The notes below the pieces were generated by a model that ran no database searches, was not told the DNA's origin, and worked only from the letters and a program-made list of their open reading frames with translations. Shown here one piece after another: positions 37,143 through 50,762 of a stretch of 64,000 nt of DNA. Within the stretch, counting starts at the first letter, position 1; the number at the start of each line of letters is the position of its first letter. Position numbers and translations under genes: made by a program. The stretch comes from Polynucleobacter sp. MWH-UH19D (GTDB lineage: Bacteria; Pseudomonadota; Gammaproteobacteria; Burkholderiales; Burkholderiaceae): NCBI RefSeq assembly GCF_040409795.1, contig NZ_CP099571.1:186001-250000 (forward strand), in the 5' to 3' direction.

Positions 37143-39464
37143 ATGAGTAAAGATAACAGTAAAGAACAACAAATTGCAGCTTTGAGACAGGCCGCGCTTC
37201 AGTATCACGAGTCTCCAGTTCCTGGAAAGATTGAGATTGCTCCTACTAAGCAACTCACAAATCAACGCGATTTAGCCTTGGCTTATACGCCAGGAGTTGC
37301 AGCACCATGCGAAGAGATTGTGAAAGATCCTGCGAATGCATTTAAGTACACCGCCAAAGGCAATCTCGTTGGTGTGATTACAAATGGTACTGCAGTGCTT
37401 GGATTGGGAAACATTGGCCCACTAGCAAGTAAGCCGGTGATGGAAGGTAAGGCGGTGCTGTTTAAGAAGTTTGCTGGCATCGATGTTTTCGATATTGAAG
37501 TCAATGAAAACGATCCCGATAAATTGGTTGAAATCATTGCTGCACTCGAGCCAACATTTGGCGGCATTAATTTAGAAGACATCAAGGCGCCTGATTGTTT
37601 TGTGGTTGAGCGTAAGTTACAGGCGCGCATGAAAATTCCGGTCTTTCATGATGACCAACACGGCACAGCGATTGTGGTTGCGGCTGCAATTCTCAATGGT
37701 TTGAAGGTGGTTGGCAAAGAAGTAGGCAATGTGAAGTTGGTGACTTCTGGTGCTGGTGCTGCCGCCTTGGCATGTTTAGATTTACTGGTGGATTTAGGCA
37801 TTCCACGTAAAAATATTTGGGTTACTGATCTTGCAGGTGTTGCATACAAAGGTCGTAAAGAATTAATGGATCCAGAAAAGGAGCCATTCTGCCAAGAGAC
37901 CGATTTGCGCACCTTGGATGAGGTGATTGCGGGTGCTGATATTTTCTTGGGTCTTTCTGCAGGCGGTGTTCTCAAGCAAGACATGGTGAAGAAGATGGCG
38001 GATAAGCCACTCATCTATGCCCTTGCAAATCCTACTCCGGAAATCTTGCCTGAAGAAGTGAAAGCGGTACGTCCTGATGCAGTGATGGCAACTGGTCGTA
38101 CTGACTATCCAAATCAAGTAAACAATGTTTTGTGCTTCCCATTTATTTTCCGTGGTGCATTAGACGTTGGTGCAACCACCATTACCCGTGGCATGGAAGT
38201 CGCTGCAGTCAAGGCCGTAGCGGAATTGGCTCAAGCTGAGCAAAGCGAAGTTGTTGCCTCGGTTTACGGAATTGAGAACTTATCATTTGGCCCGGAATAT
38301 CTGATTCCTAAACCCTTTGATCCCCGCTTGATTACGGTGATTGCGCCTGCAGTAGCCAAAGCAGCGATGGATGATGGCGTGGCTTCGCGTCCTATCAAAG
38401 ACTTTGATGCGTACCGTAATCAGTTGCAACAATTTGTGTACCACTCTGGTACTTTGATGAAACCCCTCTTTAGTATTGCTAAGCGAGTTGCAGCAAACCA
38501 GAAGCGCATTGTATTTGCCGAAGGTGAAGACGAGCGCGTATTACGCGCAGTACAAATCATTATTGATGAGCATCTAGCTACCCCAATTTTGATTGGTCGC
38601 CCAGCAGTAATTGATCATCGTATTGAGAAATTTGGCTTACGCATGAAAGCGGGCGATGACTTTGAGGTTGTTAACCCAGAGAGTGATGCACGTTACCGCG
38701 ACTTCTGGCAGACCTATTTAGGTTTGACTGAGCGCAAAGGTGTCACTGAGTCATTTGCTAAATTAGAGATGCGACGCCGTAATAGTTTGATTGGCTCAGT
38801 CATGATCATTAAGGGCATGGCTGACGGTATGATTTGTGGCACGGTTGGTAACTCTGCAACCCATTTGAAATACGTTGATGAAGTAGTTGGTCGCGAGCCT
38901 GGTGCAAAAGTATATGGAGCTATGTCAGGATTAATTCTGCCTGGCCGCCAAGTTTTCTTAGTGGATACTCACATCAACATCGACCCCACTGCAGAAGAGT
39001 TAACTGAGTTAACTTTGATGGCAGCAAGTGAAATGCGCAAGTTGGGATTGGTTCCCAAGGTAGCGCTGCTCTCCCACTCAAATTTTGGATCCAGTAACGC
39101 ACCATCTGCAGTCAAAATGCGTGAGGTGCTTGCTTTGATTCAAAAAGCAGATCCTACGTTGGAGATTGATGGCGAAATGCATGGCGATAGCGCTTTGGAT
39201 GAAACCATTCGTGCTGGCGCAGTGACTTCATCTGCCTTAAAGGGAGATGCGAACCTACTGGTATTGCCAAATATTGATGCGGCGAACATCTCGTATAACT
39301 TGTTAAAAACAGCGGCTGGTAATGGCATTGCAATTGGACCGTTGTTATTGGGTGTTGCGAAGCCAATTCATATTCTGACTCCGGCAGCTACCGTCCGTCG
39401 TATCGTGAATGTAACTACTTTGGCGGTTGTTGAAGCTGCTAGCAACGCCAGAGGCATTTCCTAA
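37143..39464 (+). CDS. maeB: NADP-dependent malic enzyme with phosphotransacetylase-like domain
   Basis: 773 residues from ATG 37143; a GTG at 37131 would add four. The malic domain ([12 protein letters not shown] near 45-56) and NAD(P)-binding domain (about 160-410; [15 protein letters not shown]) decarboxylate malate to pyruvate. From about 430 the protein continues as a phosphate-acetyltransferase-like domain ([12 protein letters not shown], and [10 protein letters not shown]) which is usually regulatory in this enzyme class. A perfect AT-rich hairpin follows the stop. Confidence 0.95.
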   Translation: MSKDNSKEQQIAALRQAALQYHESPVPGKIEIAPTKQLTNQRDLALAYTPGVAAPCEEIVKDPANAFKYTAKGNLVGVITNGTAVLGLGNIGPLASKPVMEGKAVLFKKFAGIDVFDIEVNENDPDKLVEIIAALEPTFGGINLEDIKAPDCFVVERKLQARMKIPVFHDDQHGTAIVVAAAILNGLKVVGKEVGNVKLVTSGAGAAALACLDLLVDLGIPRKNIWVTDLAGVAYKGRKELMDPEKEPFCQETDLRTLDEVIAGADIFLGLSAGGVLKQDMVKKMADKPLIYALANPTPEILPEEVKAVRPDAVMATGRTDYPNQVNNVLCFPFIFRGALDVGATTITRGMEVAAVKAVAELAQAEQSEVVASVYGIENLSFGPEYLIPKPFDPRLITVIAPAVAKAAMDDGVASRPIKDFDAYRNQLQQFVYHSGTLMKPLFSIAKRVAANQKRIVFAEGEDERVLRAVQIIIDEHLATPILIGRPAVIDHRIEKFGLRMKAGDDFEVVNPESDARYRDFWQTYLGLTERKGVTESFAKLEMRRRNSLIGSVMIIKGMADGMICGTVGNSATHLKYVDEVVGREPGAKVYGAMSGLILPGRQVFLVDTHINIDPTAEELTELTLMAASEMRKLGLVPKVALLSHSNFGSSNAPSAVKMREVLALIQKADPTLEIDGEMHGDSALDETIRAGAVTSSALKGDANLLVLPNIDAANISYNLLKTAAGNGIAIGPLLLGVAKPIHILTPAATVRRIVNVTTLAVVEAASNARGIS

Positions 39465-39471
39465 GTCCTTG

Positions 39472-39507
39472 TAATTTATGTAAGTTAGTGATAACTTACA
39501 TAAATTA
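39472..39507. terminator. Long AT-rich hairpin after maeB
   Basis: A 16 bp perfect stem TAATTTATGTAAGTTA / TAACTTACATAAATTA with loop GTGA, beginning 7 bp after the maeB stop. There is no T-run, so it may protect the 3' end rather than terminate. Confidence 0.6.
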
Positions 39508-39592
39508 ATTACATATAAATCAATGACTTATAAATAAGTATACGTATTTGGGCTTGATTTGATGGCGTGTTAAGGGTAACCTAGCACCCATC

Positions 39593-40213
39593 ATGAATAA
39601 TCGCTCTGAAAACACCAATATAGCCAGCTTCGAAGAACATAGCCGCGCTGAAAGTTGGGATAGCAACGATCGACTTGAAACAGAATCGTCTGCTGCCAAT
39701 GTTTATGCACAAGGCGGTTTATCTCGTTTACAAACCTATGCAGCAAATCAAGTTTCGGGGAAAAAAGTGACAGCTTCTTGGCGTGCCGCTTTGGCCGTTC
39801 GTGATGCCGGACCACCGGCTATGTTGCGCAGTGTGCGCACTAACATTGTGCAATCGATTCGGGCATTTCGCACGCCTGATTTGCAGGAAGCGGCTACTGA
39901 ACTCGGTCAACATTTTGTTTATGCAAATTGTGCAAATGCGATGACCAAGGGTGAGGTTCTCGAGGCAATCGCAATTGCGTATACCTTCACAAAACAGCAA
40001 GCTAAGAATTTTGATCCGCTGTTAGATGCATTGACCACTACTACTGACAAGGCGGGCCAACAACCTGGATTCGTGGTGGTGCTTGAAGGTTTGCCTTGCA
40101 CGCAGAAATTTGACAAAGAAGCGCGCGAAACTTTGTTGGATGTATTCCGTGATGCTGTTGATTATTGGGCTGAGCGTCGCACGCCTTATCGTGTTTTCTA
40201 CTCTTTCGCTTAA
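39593..40213 (+). CDS. Barstar-like (ribonuclease inhibitor) family protein
   Basis: 206 residues. The C-terminal domain (about 120-206) has the barstar fold pattern, with FTKQQAKNFDPLLDAL and a final strand PYRVFYSF. The first 110 residues are a polar, mostly unordered extension. Barstars neutralise barnase-type RNases, but no barnase gene is nearby (the next gene is rsmE), so a different partner or role is likely. The syntenic position after maeB in Burkholderiales is recalled, not checked. Confidence 0.72.
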   Translation: MNNRSENTNIASFEEHSRAESWDSNDRLETESSAANVYAQGGLSRLQTYAANQVSGKKVTASWRAALAVRDAGPPAMLRSVRTNIVQSIRAFRTPDLQEAATELGQHFVYANCANAMTKGEVLEAIAIAYTFTKQQAKNFDPLLDALTTTTDKAGQQPGFVVVLEGLPCTQKFDKEARETLLDVFRDAVDYWAERRTPYRVFYSFA

Positions 40214-40241
40214 TACAAAGATAATCAAACCCCGCACCATG

Positions 40242-40266
40242 AAAACGCCTCAACCGAGGCGTTTTT
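40242..40266. terminator. Bidirectional terminator between the barstar-like gene and rsmE
   Basis: 10 bp perfect stem AAAACGCCTC / GAGGCGTTTT with loop AACC. The rsmE stop (40250-40252, minus strand) lies inside it. Confidence 0.88.
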
Positions 40267-41008
40267 GCATTTCAGGGTTCCACACGCTATGCACCGCTGT
40301 AATGGCTACGACGCCTGCTGTTTCAGTGCGGAGTATTCGTTCACCCAAAGAAACGATTTGATAGCCAGCAGCTTGTGCTTGCGCTTCCTCCTCGGGCGAA
40401 TGCCCTCCTTCTGGGCCAATCATGAGAATGATGTCTTGAGGTGCATTTTTAACAAGAACGGAATACAAGCTTTGAGTAGCATCCGGACTTAAAAGAAGCT
40501 TGAGGGCAGATTTGGGTTCTTTCAAATAGGCATCAAAATTATGAATCGGCTCAAGGGTGGCAAGCACGGTTCTATCGCATTGTTCGCATGCCGCCTGAAT
40601 AATGCCTTTCCAATGAGCTAGGCGCTTTTGGGCACGCTCTTGATCGCTTGATCGGGTTAACTTAAGAATCGATCGCTCGCACTGTAAGGGGGCGATGACT
40701 TGGGCGCCTGTCTCGATGGCTTTTTCCACGATCCAGTCCATTTTGTCGCCCCCGGCTAGTCCTTGGGCTAGGGTTATGGCATAAGGCGTTTCCCGGTGGA
40801 TGTCAGTGCGAATTTCGCTTAATTGGGCTGAGCCACTTTTTCCGCTTAGGGAGAGGAGTTTGGCTTTGGCGACCTGGCCGTTTCCATCAAAAATCGGGAA
40901 GGTCTCTCCAAGTTCAATTCGCCTTACGCGTAAATGATGTGCCACCTCAGGGGTAAGGGGGGTTGGCTTTTCGGAATCCCATGGTCCGGGAAGATAAAAT
41001 TGAGGCAT
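40250..41008 (-). CDS. rsmE: 16S rRNA m3U1498 methyltransferase
   Basis: SPOUT-class methyltransferase of 252 residues acting on the small ribosomal subunit. [22 protein letters not shown] (in two pieces, about 100-120), QCERSI and the knot segment [12 protein letters not shown] with [15 protein letters not shown] mark RsmE. It is divergent from tkt with 44 bp between starts. Confidence 0.95.
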   Translation of the reverse strand: MPQFYLPGPWDSEKPTPLTPEVAHHLRVRRIELGETFPIFDGNGQVAKAKLLSLSGKSGSAQLSEIRTDIHRETPYAITLAQGLAGGDKMDWIVEKAIETGAQVIAPLQCERSILKLTRSSDQERAQKRLAHWKGIIQAACEQCDRTVLATLEPIHNFDAYLKEPKSALKLLLSPDATQSLYSVLVKNAPQDIILMIGPEGGHSPEEEAQAQAAGYQIVSLGERILRTETAGVVAITAVHSVWNPEMQKRLG

Positions 41009-41052
41009 TACTGAAATATAGCCAATTTATTTTCCTCGAGACTATTTTTACG

Positions 41053-43047
41053 ATGTCAAATCTTCAAATTCGCATGGCCAACGCCATTCGCGCCCTGTCT
41101 ATGGATGCAGTTCAGCAAGCCAATTCAGGGCACCCTGGTATGCCAATGGGTATGGCAGATATTGCTGTTGGCCTATGGAATGAGCATTTAAAACATAACC
41201 CTACAGATCCTCATTGGATTGATCGCGATCGCTTTGTATTGTCAAACGGTCATGGTTCGATGTTGTTGTATTCCTTATTGCATCTTTCCGGCTATGACTT
41301 ACCAATTGAAGAGTTAAAAAAATTCCGTCAGTTGCACAGCAAAACACCGGGCCATCCTGAATATGGCATTACTACCGGTGTAGAAACGACTACAGGACCA
41401 TTAGGTCAAGGAATCTCTAATGCAGTCGGTATGGCATTGGCTGAGAAATTACTTGCTGAAGAATTTAATCGCCCCGGTCACAACATCATTGATCACTACA
41501 CCTATGTCTTTTTAGGTGATGGTTGCTTGATGGAAGGTATTAGTCATGAAGTCTGTTCATTGGCTGGCACATTGAAGTTAAATAAGCTGATTGCGCTTTG
41601 GGATGACAACGGTATTTCTATCGATGGAAAAGTGGTCTCTTGGTTTAGTGAAGACACGCCAAAACGCTTTGAGGCTTACGGCTGGAATGTCATCCGAGAT
41701 GTAAATGGTCATGATGCAGAAGCAGTTTCTAAAGCTATTTCGGTTGCCAAGAAGAGTGATAAACCGACACTGATTTGTTGTAAGACGGCGATCGGCCAAG
41801 GCTCTCCAAATATGGCAGGAACCGATAAGGTTCATGGTTCACCACTTGGTGCGGCTGAGATTGCAGCAACACGCGTTGCCTTAAATTGGCCTTATGCTCC
41901 ATTTGAGGTGCCTCAAGATATTTATGCGGCCTGGGATTTTAAAAAGCGTGGTCAAGCGCTTGAGCATGAATGGAATAAAGAATTTCAGAGTTACAAAAGT
42001 AAGTTTCCCGAGCTTGCAGCAGAATTGCAACGTCGTATGCAAGGTGATTTATCAAAAGATTTCGCACCAATACTCAATCAATATTTGAAGACATGTCAGT
42101 CCAACGCCGAAACTGTTGCGACTCGTAAGGCCAGCCAAAATGCGATTGAAGCATTAGCTCCTGCGTTACCTGAATTCATGGGCGGTTCTGCGGACTTAAC
42201 AGGTTCTAATCTCACTAATTGGTCGGCATGCAAAGCGGTGCGCGGTGATCAATGGGGTAACCATATTAATTATGGCGTTCGTGAGTTTGGGATGAGTGCC
42301 ATCATGAATGGTATTGCTCTACATGGTGGATATATTCCATTTGGCGGCACCTTTCTGACATTCTCGGATTACAGTCGCAATGCAATTCGTATGGCGGCAC
42401 TGATGAAGTTACGCAGCATTTTTGTCTTTACGCATGACTCAATTGGTTTGGGTGAAGATGGTCCAACCCACCAGTCTGTAGAGCATGTTGCGAGCCTGCG
42501 TTTGATTCCAAATCTTATGGTTTGGCGTCCTTGCGACACCACTGAGAGTGCCGTAGCTTGGGGCGCGGCAATCGAGCGTAAGAACGGCCCAAGCGCTCTG
42601 ATCTTTAGTCGCCAAAATTGCCCGTTTGTGCCTCGCTCGGCAGCGCAAATCAAAGATATTGTGCGTGGAGGTTATGTGCTGCGTGATCCGCAATCTGGAA
42701 AGATCAATGCAGTAATTATTGCAACCGGTTCCGAGATTGCCTTGGCCTTACAAGCTGCTGAGCGATTAGAAAAAGATGGTCTCGGTGCGCGCGTAGTCTC
42801 CATGCCATCAACTACGGTGTTTGATCAAGAAAATGCAAGTTATAAATCATCAGTCTTACCACCAAATATTCCACGTATTGCGATTGAGGCTGGTGTGAGT
42901 GATTTCTGGTGGAAGTATGGCTGTGCTGCAGTGCATGGAGTAGACACTTTTGGTGAGTCTGCGCCTGCGGGTCAGCTCTATGAATATTTTGGTTTAACAG
43001 CAGATCAAATCTCGAAGACTGTAAAACAGTGCATCTCGAAAAAGTAA
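41053..43047 (+). CDS. tkt: Transketolase
   Basis: Thiamine-diphosphate enzyme of 664 residues in the pentose-phosphate and carbon-shuffling pathways. ATG at 41053 gives the canonical [16 protein letters not shown] start; an upstream in-frame ATG at 40963 would overlap rsmE and is rejected. [24 protein letters not shown] (ThDP/Mg) and [18 protein letters not shown] (catalytic His) are intact. gap follows 48 bp later. Confidence 0.97.
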   Translation: MSNLQIRMANAIRALSMDAVQQANSGHPGMPMGMADIAVGLWNEHLKHNPTDPHWIDRDRFVLSNGHGSMLLYSLLHLSGYDLPIEELKKFRQLHSKTPGHPEYGITTGVETTTGPLGQGISNAVGMALAEKLLAEEFNRPGHNIIDHYTYVFLGDGCLMEGISHEVCSLAGTLKLNKLIALWDDNGISIDGKVVSWFSEDTPKRFEAYGWNVIRDVNGHDAEAVSKAISVAKKSDKPTLICCKTAIGQGSPNMAGTDKVHGSPLGAAEIAATRVALNWPYAPFEVPQDIYAAWDFKKRGQALEHEWNKEFQSYKSKFPELAAELQRRMQGDLSKDFAPILNQYLKTCQSNAETVATRKASQNAIEALAPALPEFMGGSADLTGSNLTNWSACKAVRGDQWGNHINYGVREFGMSAIMNGIALHGGYIPFGGTFLTFSDYSRNAIRMAALMKLRSIFVFTHDSIGLGEDGPTHQSVEHVASLRLIPNLMVWRPCDTTESAVAWGAAIERKNGPSALIFSRQNCPFVPRSAAQIKDIVRGGYVLRDPQSGKINAVIIATGSEIALALQAAERLEKDGLGARVVSMPSTTVFDQENASYKSSVLPPNIPRIAIEAGVSDFWWKYGCAAVHGVDTFGESAPAGQLYEYFGLTADQISKTVKQCISKK

Positions 43048-43095
43048 TCTGGAATGCACAGTGCAAATGAATTCAATATTAGCTAGGGGAAATCA

Positions 43096-44124
43096 ATGAC
43101 AATTCGTGTCGCAATTAATGGTTATGGGCGTATCGGTCGCATGGTATTACGGGCTTTGTACGAAGATCAAGTCAATGGCAAGCCACGTCGTGATATCAAA
43201 GTGGTTGCAATTAATGCGATGGGCGATATCGCGATTAATGCCCATCTGACTCAATATGATTCAGCGCACGGCCGCTTTCCTGCTGAGGTTTCAGTAGATG
43301 GCGATCACATGGTGGTTAATGGCGATCGTATCAAAATGTTTTGCACACGTAATCCTGCAGAAACCCCATGGGGCGAATTAGGTGTTGATCTCGTTTTGGA
43401 GTGCACTGGCAAGTTCACTTCAAAAGAAAAAGCCATGATTCATATTCAGCAGGGGGCAAAGAAAGTATTAATTTCCGCTCCTGGTGAAAAAGATGTAGAC
43501 GCGACGATTGTGTATGGTGTTAATCAAAATGTGTTGAAGCCAGGCGATGTCGTTGTGTCGAATGCAAGCTGCACTACAAACTGTTTAGCACCATTGGTAA
43601 AACCATTGCTAGAAAAAATTGGTATTGAATCTGGCTTGATGACAACCATTCATGCCTTTACAAATGATCAGGTATTAACTGATGTGTATCACAAGGATAT
43701 GCGTCGGGCGCGTTCTGCGGTAAGCAGCATGATCCCAACCAAAACAGGCGCCGCTAAAGCCGTTGGTTTGGTATTGCCAGCGTTGGCAGGGCGCTTTGAT
43801 GGATTTGCGATGCGTGTGCCCGTGATTAATGTCTCGGTTGTGGATCTCACATTTGCCGCAAGTCGCGCAACCAGCGTAGATGAAGTCAATACGATTCTGA
43901 AGGCGGCTAGTGAGGGTGAGCTTAAAGGAATTTTGGGTTTCAATACTCTGCCTTTGGTTTCGATTGACTTTAACCATGACCCACGCCCAAGTATTTATGA
44001 TGCTTCGCAGACTCGTGTTTCTGCCGACGGCAAATTGGTCAAGGTATTGGCCTGGTATGACAACGAGTGGGGTTATTCAGTGCAAATGCTCAATGCAGCA
44101 GAAGCATTAATGGCCGTTAAGTAA
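43096..44124 (+). CDS. gap: Glyceraldehyde-3-phosphate dehydrogenase, type I
   Basis: NAD-dependent glycolytic/gluconeogenic enzyme of 342 residues. The N-terminus has NGYGRIGR; the active-site Cys is C159 in [25 protein letters not shown] and the C-terminal WYDNEWGYS are conserved. The small shift to KPRRDIK near residue 27 resembles the longer proteobacterial class. AGGGGAA precedes the ATG. Confidence 0.96.
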   Translation: MTIRVAINGYGRIGRMVLRALYEDQVNGKPRRDIKVVAINAMGDIAINAHLTQYDSAHGRFPAEVSVDGDHMVVNGDRIKMFCTRNPAETPWGELGVDLVLECTGKFTSKEKAMIHIQQGAKKVLISAPGEKDVDATIVYGVNQNVLKPGDVVVSNASCTTNCLAPLVKPLLEKIGIESGLMTTIHAFTNDQVLTDVYHKDMRRARSAVSSMIPTKTGAAKAVGLVLPALAGRFDGFAMRVPVINVSVVDLTFAASRATSVDEVNTILKAASEGELKGILGFNTLPLVSIDFNHDPRPSIYDASQTRVSADGKLVKVLAWYDNEWGYSVQMLNAAEALMAVK

Positions 44125-44127
44125 TAG

Positions 44128-44168
44128 TTAACAACAATAAGCATTTAATTAACGCTTATTGTTGTTAA
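44128..44168. terminator. Long AT-rich hairpin directly after gap
   Basis: A 15 bp perfect stem TTAACAACAATAAGC / GCTTATTGTTGTTAA with an 11-base loop starts 3 bp after the gap stop. No T-run follows; the true terminator is 17 bp further on. Confidence 0.6.
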
Positions 44169-44184
44169 AAGTCGTTAAAAAACA

Positions 44185-44211
44185 AAAAAGACCTCAATTT
44201 GAGGTCTTTTT
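44185..44211. terminator. Bidirectional terminator between gap and fur
   Basis: 12 bp stem AAAAAGACCTCA / TGAGGTCTTTTT with loop ATT; T-runs on both strands serve the convergent gap and fur genes. Confidence 0.9.
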
Positions 44212-44256
44212 CGCATCTAGGGCTGCCTAAATATGCTTAATTGATCCTAAAAGCAC

Positions 44257-44712
44257 TTATTTTTGCTTATTTCGACAATTTTTCTTCTGGCAATGGCCGT
44301 ACATGGCTAAAGCATGCTCTTGCAGCTTAAATCCTAGGTTTTTAGCGATATCCCGCTGCCTTTTCTCGATGGCCTCATCTACAAACTCCTCTACGTGCCC
44401 ACAGTCTAGGCAAATTAAATGATCGTGGTGCTGGCCTTCATTGAGCTCATAGATCGCCCTGCTATCCCCCTTGCTAGACTCAAAATGGCTACGAAGCAAT
44501 AAGCCAGCTTGTTCAAACTGTGTGAGCACCCGATAAACCGTAGCCAAGCCAATTTCTTGGTCTTCTTTGGCTAAAGCCATAAATACGTCTTCAGCGCTGA
44601 AGTGAGTACCGCTATTCTGGTGAAAAAAGTCCAAGATCTTCATTCGTGGACCTGTGGCCTTGAGGCCAATATCACGTAAATTTTCAGGAGTAGGGTTTTG
44701 GTTCGTATTCAT
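44257..44712 (-). CDS. fur: Ferric uptake regulator
   Basis: Iron-responsive repressor of 151 residues from ATG 44712. An in-frame ATG at 44802 would add 30 residues reaching into the bamE signal and is rejected. The DNA-binding winged helix includes [16 protein letters not shown]; metal sites are in [19 protein letters not shown] and the C-terminal Cys pair. It is divergent from bamE with 43 bp between, as in many betaproteobacteria. Confidence 0.96.
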   Translation of the reverse strand: MNTNQNPTPENLRDIGLKATGPRMKILDFFHQNSGTHFSAEDVFMALAKEDQEIGLATVYRVLTQFEQAGLLLRSHFESSKGDSRAIYELNEGQHHDHLICLDCGHVEEFVDEAIEKRQRDIAKNLGFKLQEHALAMYGHCQKKNCRNKQK

Positions 44713-44755
44713 GGGTTTGGAGGCTAAAATCAATGTCTTAATGATACGACCAGCT

Positions 44756-45478
44756 ATGCAAAATTGCCTTGAACTTTTTAGCCACTTTTTGAATGCACTC
44801 ACAAAGGGGCTTTTGACTTCCTCTAGGGGGGGAGTTGTGGCGATGGCTTTGTTGATGGGTCTTCTAATGAGCAGTTGTTCAACCGCGGTGGATGAGACTC
44901 AACGCGCTTGGATGAATAAAGTATTTCGACCATATGTTCCAGATGTAGTTCAAGGTAACTTTATTTCTAGTGAGCAATATGCCAAATTGAAAGTAGGCAT
45001 GAGTCGTGAGCAGGTACGCCAAATTTTAGGTACTCCATTGTTAACAAGTTACTTTCATGCGAATCGTTGGGATTACGTATTTGAATTTAAGCGCGCAGGT
45101 CAGCGTGTAGGCAAAGAGCGTCATGTCACTGTGTATTTCGATGGTGACAAATTAGTGAAATTTGAGGGTGACGCATTGCCTACAGATGTAGAGTTGGTTG
45201 CAGAGATTGATAACTACGCTAAATCAAAGCGATCATTCTGGGATGTCATGACAGGTTCAAACAAGCCACCCGTGACCCCGCCATTGCAACAACCTGAGGT
45301 ATTGGTGCCAAGCAAGACCGATAACTTATCAGCTGGCACTGCCATACCGCCGCTACCCCCTGAAGCTAAAAGCTCATTTTGGGACTTCTTTGGCTCTTCG
45401 AGCAAGTCTGAGACTAAGTCAGAAACATTGGGGCCAGGTGCTTTGAATACTCCACCTGCAAATGAAGTAAAGCAATAA
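44756..45478 (+). CDS. bamE: Outer-membrane assembly lipoprotein BamE
   Basis: Lipoprotein of the BAM complex, 240 residues from ATG 44756; other starts upstream (44654) or a GTG near 44839 are possible. The lipobox MSSC follows a hydrophobic stretch, and the BamE domain has [18 protein letters not shown] and [16 protein letters not shown] long Pro/Ser-rich tail (about 150-240) carries two related SFWD motifs (SFWDVMTGS and SFWDFFGSS). The upstream neighbour is fur, as usual. Confidence 0.92.
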   Translation: MQNCLELFSHFLNALTKGLLTSSRGGVVAMALLMGLLMSSCSTAVDETQRAWMNKVFRPYVPDVVQGNFISSEQYAKLKVGMSREQVRQILGTPLLTSYFHANRWDYVFEFKRAGQRVGKERHVTVYFDGDKLVKFEGDALPTDVELVAEIDNYAKSKRSFWDVMTGSNKPPVTPPLQQPEVLVPSKTDNLSAGTAIPPLPPEAKSSFWDFFGSSSKSETKSETLGPGALNTPPANEVKQ

Positions 45479-45581
45479 ATAGAATCGGCAAAATTTTTGT
45501 ACTAACACCATGGGAAACCATAGGCATTTCAAAAACAGGCATAGCCTCTTGAAGCGCCTTTAATTAGAAGCGAAGAAACAC

Positions 45582-46385
45582 ATGATGAAAATTGCAATTG
45601 CTGGAGCCACTGGGCGCATGGGCAAAATGTTAATTGAGGCTGTCCTTAATTCTACTGATGCTCAACTGGTTGGCGCTCTTGATCATTCTTCTTGCTCCCA
45701 ACTTGGTGATGATGCGGGCGCGTTTTTAGGTAAAAAGACTGGTGTGGTGATTTCATCAGATGTGGCTGCAGTTTTGGCGAATGCAGAGTTTTTGATTGAT
45801 TTCACAAGACCAGAAGGAACAATGGCTCATCTTGCTGTGGCTGAAAAAACGGGCACCAAGATGATTATTGGTACGACAGGGCTTAGCGCAGATCAAATCG
45901 CCAATCTAAAAAAAGCATCTGCGAAATTGGCAATCGTATTTGCTCCCAATATGAGTGTTGGCGTGAATGCGACTTTTAAGCTTTTAGAAATTGCAGCCAA
46001 GATGCTGAATCAAGGATATGACATCGAAGTCATCGAGGCGCATCATCGTCACAAGGTAGACGCACCATCAGGCACAGCATTAAAAATGGGTGAAGTGATT
46101 GCAGAAGCATTGGGTGAGAAGCTTGACGACGTTGCTGTGTATGCACGCGAGGGCCATACAGGGGAACGTAAAGAAGGATCCATTGGCTTTGCCACGATTC
46201 GAGGCGGAGATATTGTGGGTGATCACACAGTGTTATTTGCGGGTGATGGCGAGCGCATTGAAATTAGTCACAAATCCTCCAGTCGTCAGTCATATGCACA
46301 AGGTTCATTGCGTGCCGCACGTTTCTTGCAAGGGCAACATTCAGGTCTATATGACATGCAAGACGTGTTGGGATTACGTAAGTAA
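45582..46385 (+). CDS. dapB: 4-Hydroxy-tetrahydrodipicolinate reductase
   Basis: Lysine/meso-diaminopimelate pathway enzyme of 267 residues. [15 protein letters not shown] binds NAD(P)[12 protein letters not shown] and GTTGLSADQ follow, and [16 protein letters not shown] carries the catalytic His/Lys. Two ATG codons stand side by side at 45582/45585; either may be used. leuS starts 44 bp later. Confidence 0.96.
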   Translation: MMKIAIAGATGRMGKMLIEAVLNSTDAQLVGALDHSSCSQLGDDAGAFLGKKTGVVISSDVAAVLANAEFLIDFTRPEGTMAHLAVAEKTGTKMIIGTTGLSADQIANLKKASAKLAIVFAPNMSVGVNATFKLLEIAAKMLNQGYDIEVIEAHHRHKVDAPSGTALKMGEVIAEALGEKLDDVAVYAREGHTGERKEGSIGFATIRGGDIVGDHTVLFAGDGERIEISHKSSSRQSYAQGSLRAARFLQGQHSGLYDMQDVLGLRK

Positions 46386-46429
46386 AGCAAAAATAGAGTC
46401 AGAAGAATAAAAGAAAAGAGTTGTATTGA

Positions 46430-49102
<2,673 letters not shown>

Positions 49103-49121
49103 ACAGATAGAAAGCTAAGTC

Positions 49122-49649
49122 ATGTCCACCAACCCACTTCGTCGCACATTACTTGGATTCATTGCTAGCATTCCTCTTAGCGGATTACAGGCTTGTGGCT
49201 ACCGTTTGCGCGGGATGGTGGATTTACCTTTTAAAGCGATTGCGATCACAGGAAATCCTTCGCCACCTTTGCGCGCTGATATTGAAGCATCCATTTTGCA
49301 GGGGACAGACGCTAAGGTTGCAATTAACTCAAAAGATGCTGAACTGATTCTTGAAATCACGAATGATATTAATGGCCGTGAAATTTTGGCTTATAACTCG
49401 GCCGGTCAGGTTACCGCATATCGTTTAAATATTCGTGTGGGCTTTCGGGCGTTTGATAATTCTGGCGCCGAAATTATTCCAGATAGTGAGATTTATATGA
49501 CTCGCGATATGGACTTCTCGAACACCACTGTGTTGGCAACAGACGTTCAGCAACAACAATTCTTGTCTTTAATGCGCAAAGATCTCTCCGTTCAAATTCT
49601 GCGACGTGTCTCTGCCGCTGCTAGAGCACCAAGAACTAAGTCGTTTTAA
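49122..49649 (+). CDS. lptE: LPS-assembly lipoprotein LptE
   Basis: 175 residues with N-terminal signal and lipobox LQAC (Cys near 25) followed by GYRLRG, the usual mature LptE start. It plugs LptD and helps LPS insertion in the outer membrane. Downstream is holA, as in most proteobacteria (leuS-lptE-holA). Confidence 0.92.
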   Translation: MSTNPLRRTLLGFIASIPLSGLQACGYRLRGMVDLPFKAIAITGNPSPPLRADIEASILQGTDAKVAINSKDAELILEITNDINGREILAYNSAGQVTAYRLNIRVGFRAFDNSGAEIIPDSEIYMTRDMDFSNTTVLATDVQQQQFLSLMRKDLSVQILRRVSAAARAPRTKSF

Positions 49650-49678
49650 ACAGAAAGACTTGGAGAATCTAGACTCGC

Positions 49679-50740
49679 ATGGTTAAAGTCGACGCCTTGC
49701 AGGCACATCTCAAGTCACTGGGTGCAGGTGGCGCAATGTTGCCACTCTATATTTTTAGCGGAGACGAGCCACTATTGATGATGGAGGCTATGGATCAATT
49801 GCGCTTGACCGCTAAGAAACTAGGCTTTAACGAGCGTGAAGTATTGTTACAGGAGCGTGGATTTGATTGGAGTGCTTTATTAAGCGCAGGTCAAACGATG
49901 TCGCTTTTTGGTGATAAGCGCTGGGTAGAACTGCGCATCCCAACTGGGAAGCCAGGTCGTGATGGTGCTGATGCTTTGAGGCAGTTTGCAGCGCAAATGG
50001 AATCTCAGTCTAATGGTCCTGAGGGGCCAGATACAGTCGTCTGCATCGTACTTCCTAAGTTGGATGCCAAGACCAAAACTTCTGCTTGGTTTGGTGCCTT
50101 AGATGATGCAGGAATGGCAATTCAGATTGATTCGATTGATCGTGGAAATTTACCAAGATGGATTGCCGCTCGATTAAAAAAACAAAACCAAGAAGTGGAG
50201 AGTGGTCCAGAAGGTCAGCGTGCTTTGGAATTTATTGCCGATCAAGTTGAAGGTAATTTGATTGCCGCTCATCAAGAGATATTGAAGCTAGGGTTGCTCT
50301 ATCCCACCGGAGTATTAACCGAGGAGCAGGTGCGCTCTGCCATCCTAAAGGTGGCGCGCTATAACGTATTTGAGTTAACTGAAGCGATGTTGGCTGGGGA
50401 TTTGCCTAGATTGAATCGCATGCTTGATGGTCTAAAGGGTGAAGGCGAGCCATTGGTGTTGATTCTGTGGAGCGTCACCGAGGAGCTCAGATTGTTATCA
50501 AAGATAAAGGCTGCTAGTGATGCTAGAGAGTCAGTTCAGCAACTGATGCGCGTGAATCGAATTTGGGGGAATAAAGAGCGCTTATACCCAGCCGCCCTGA
50601 GAAGAATTCAGCCGCTGAAGTTGCGTAGGGCTATGCAAGTAGCTGCAGGACTAGACCGTCAAGTAAAGGGTTTATCTGCAGCAGAGTTGCCTGCAGACCC
50701 CTGGGATGGGCTACGTTTGGTAGGAAATCTACTGCGCTAG
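49679..50740 (+). CDS. holA: DNA polymerase III, delta subunit
   Basis: Clamp-loader subunit of 353 residues that opens the beta clamp. LPLYIFSGDEPLLMMEA (about 21-37) contains the clamp-binding part; the rest has the AAA+-like layout without functional Walker motifs and an all-helical C-terminus with WDGLRLVGNLL. 22 bp after its stop, proA begins. Confidence 0.94.
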   Translation: MVKVDALQAHLKSLGAGGAMLPLYIFSGDEPLLMMEAMDQLRLTAKKLGFNEREVLLQERGFDWSALLSAGQTMSLFGDKRWVELRIPTGKPGRDGADALRQFAAQMESQSNGPEGPDTVVCIVLPKLDAKTKTSAWFGALDDAGMAIQIDSIDRGNLPRWIAARLKKQNQEVESGPEGQRALEFIADQVEGNLIAAHQEILKLGLLYPTGVLTEEQVRSAILKVARYNVFELTEAMLAGDLPRLNRMLDGLKGEGEPLVLILWSVTEELRLLSKIKAASDARESVQQLMRVNRIWGNKERLYPAALRRIQPLKLRRAMQVAAGLDRQVKGLSAAELPADPWDGLRLVGNLLR

Positions 50741-50762
50741 AAATTAGTAGAAAATAGCAAAG

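Noticed and set aside
40963..41052. N-terminal extension of tkt from an upstream ATG
   Set aside because: It would overlap rsmE, and the canonical transketolase start is at 41053.
44713..44802. 30-residue N-terminal extension of fur
   Set aside because: It is absent from the normal Fur start, and the region encodes the bamE signal on the other strand.
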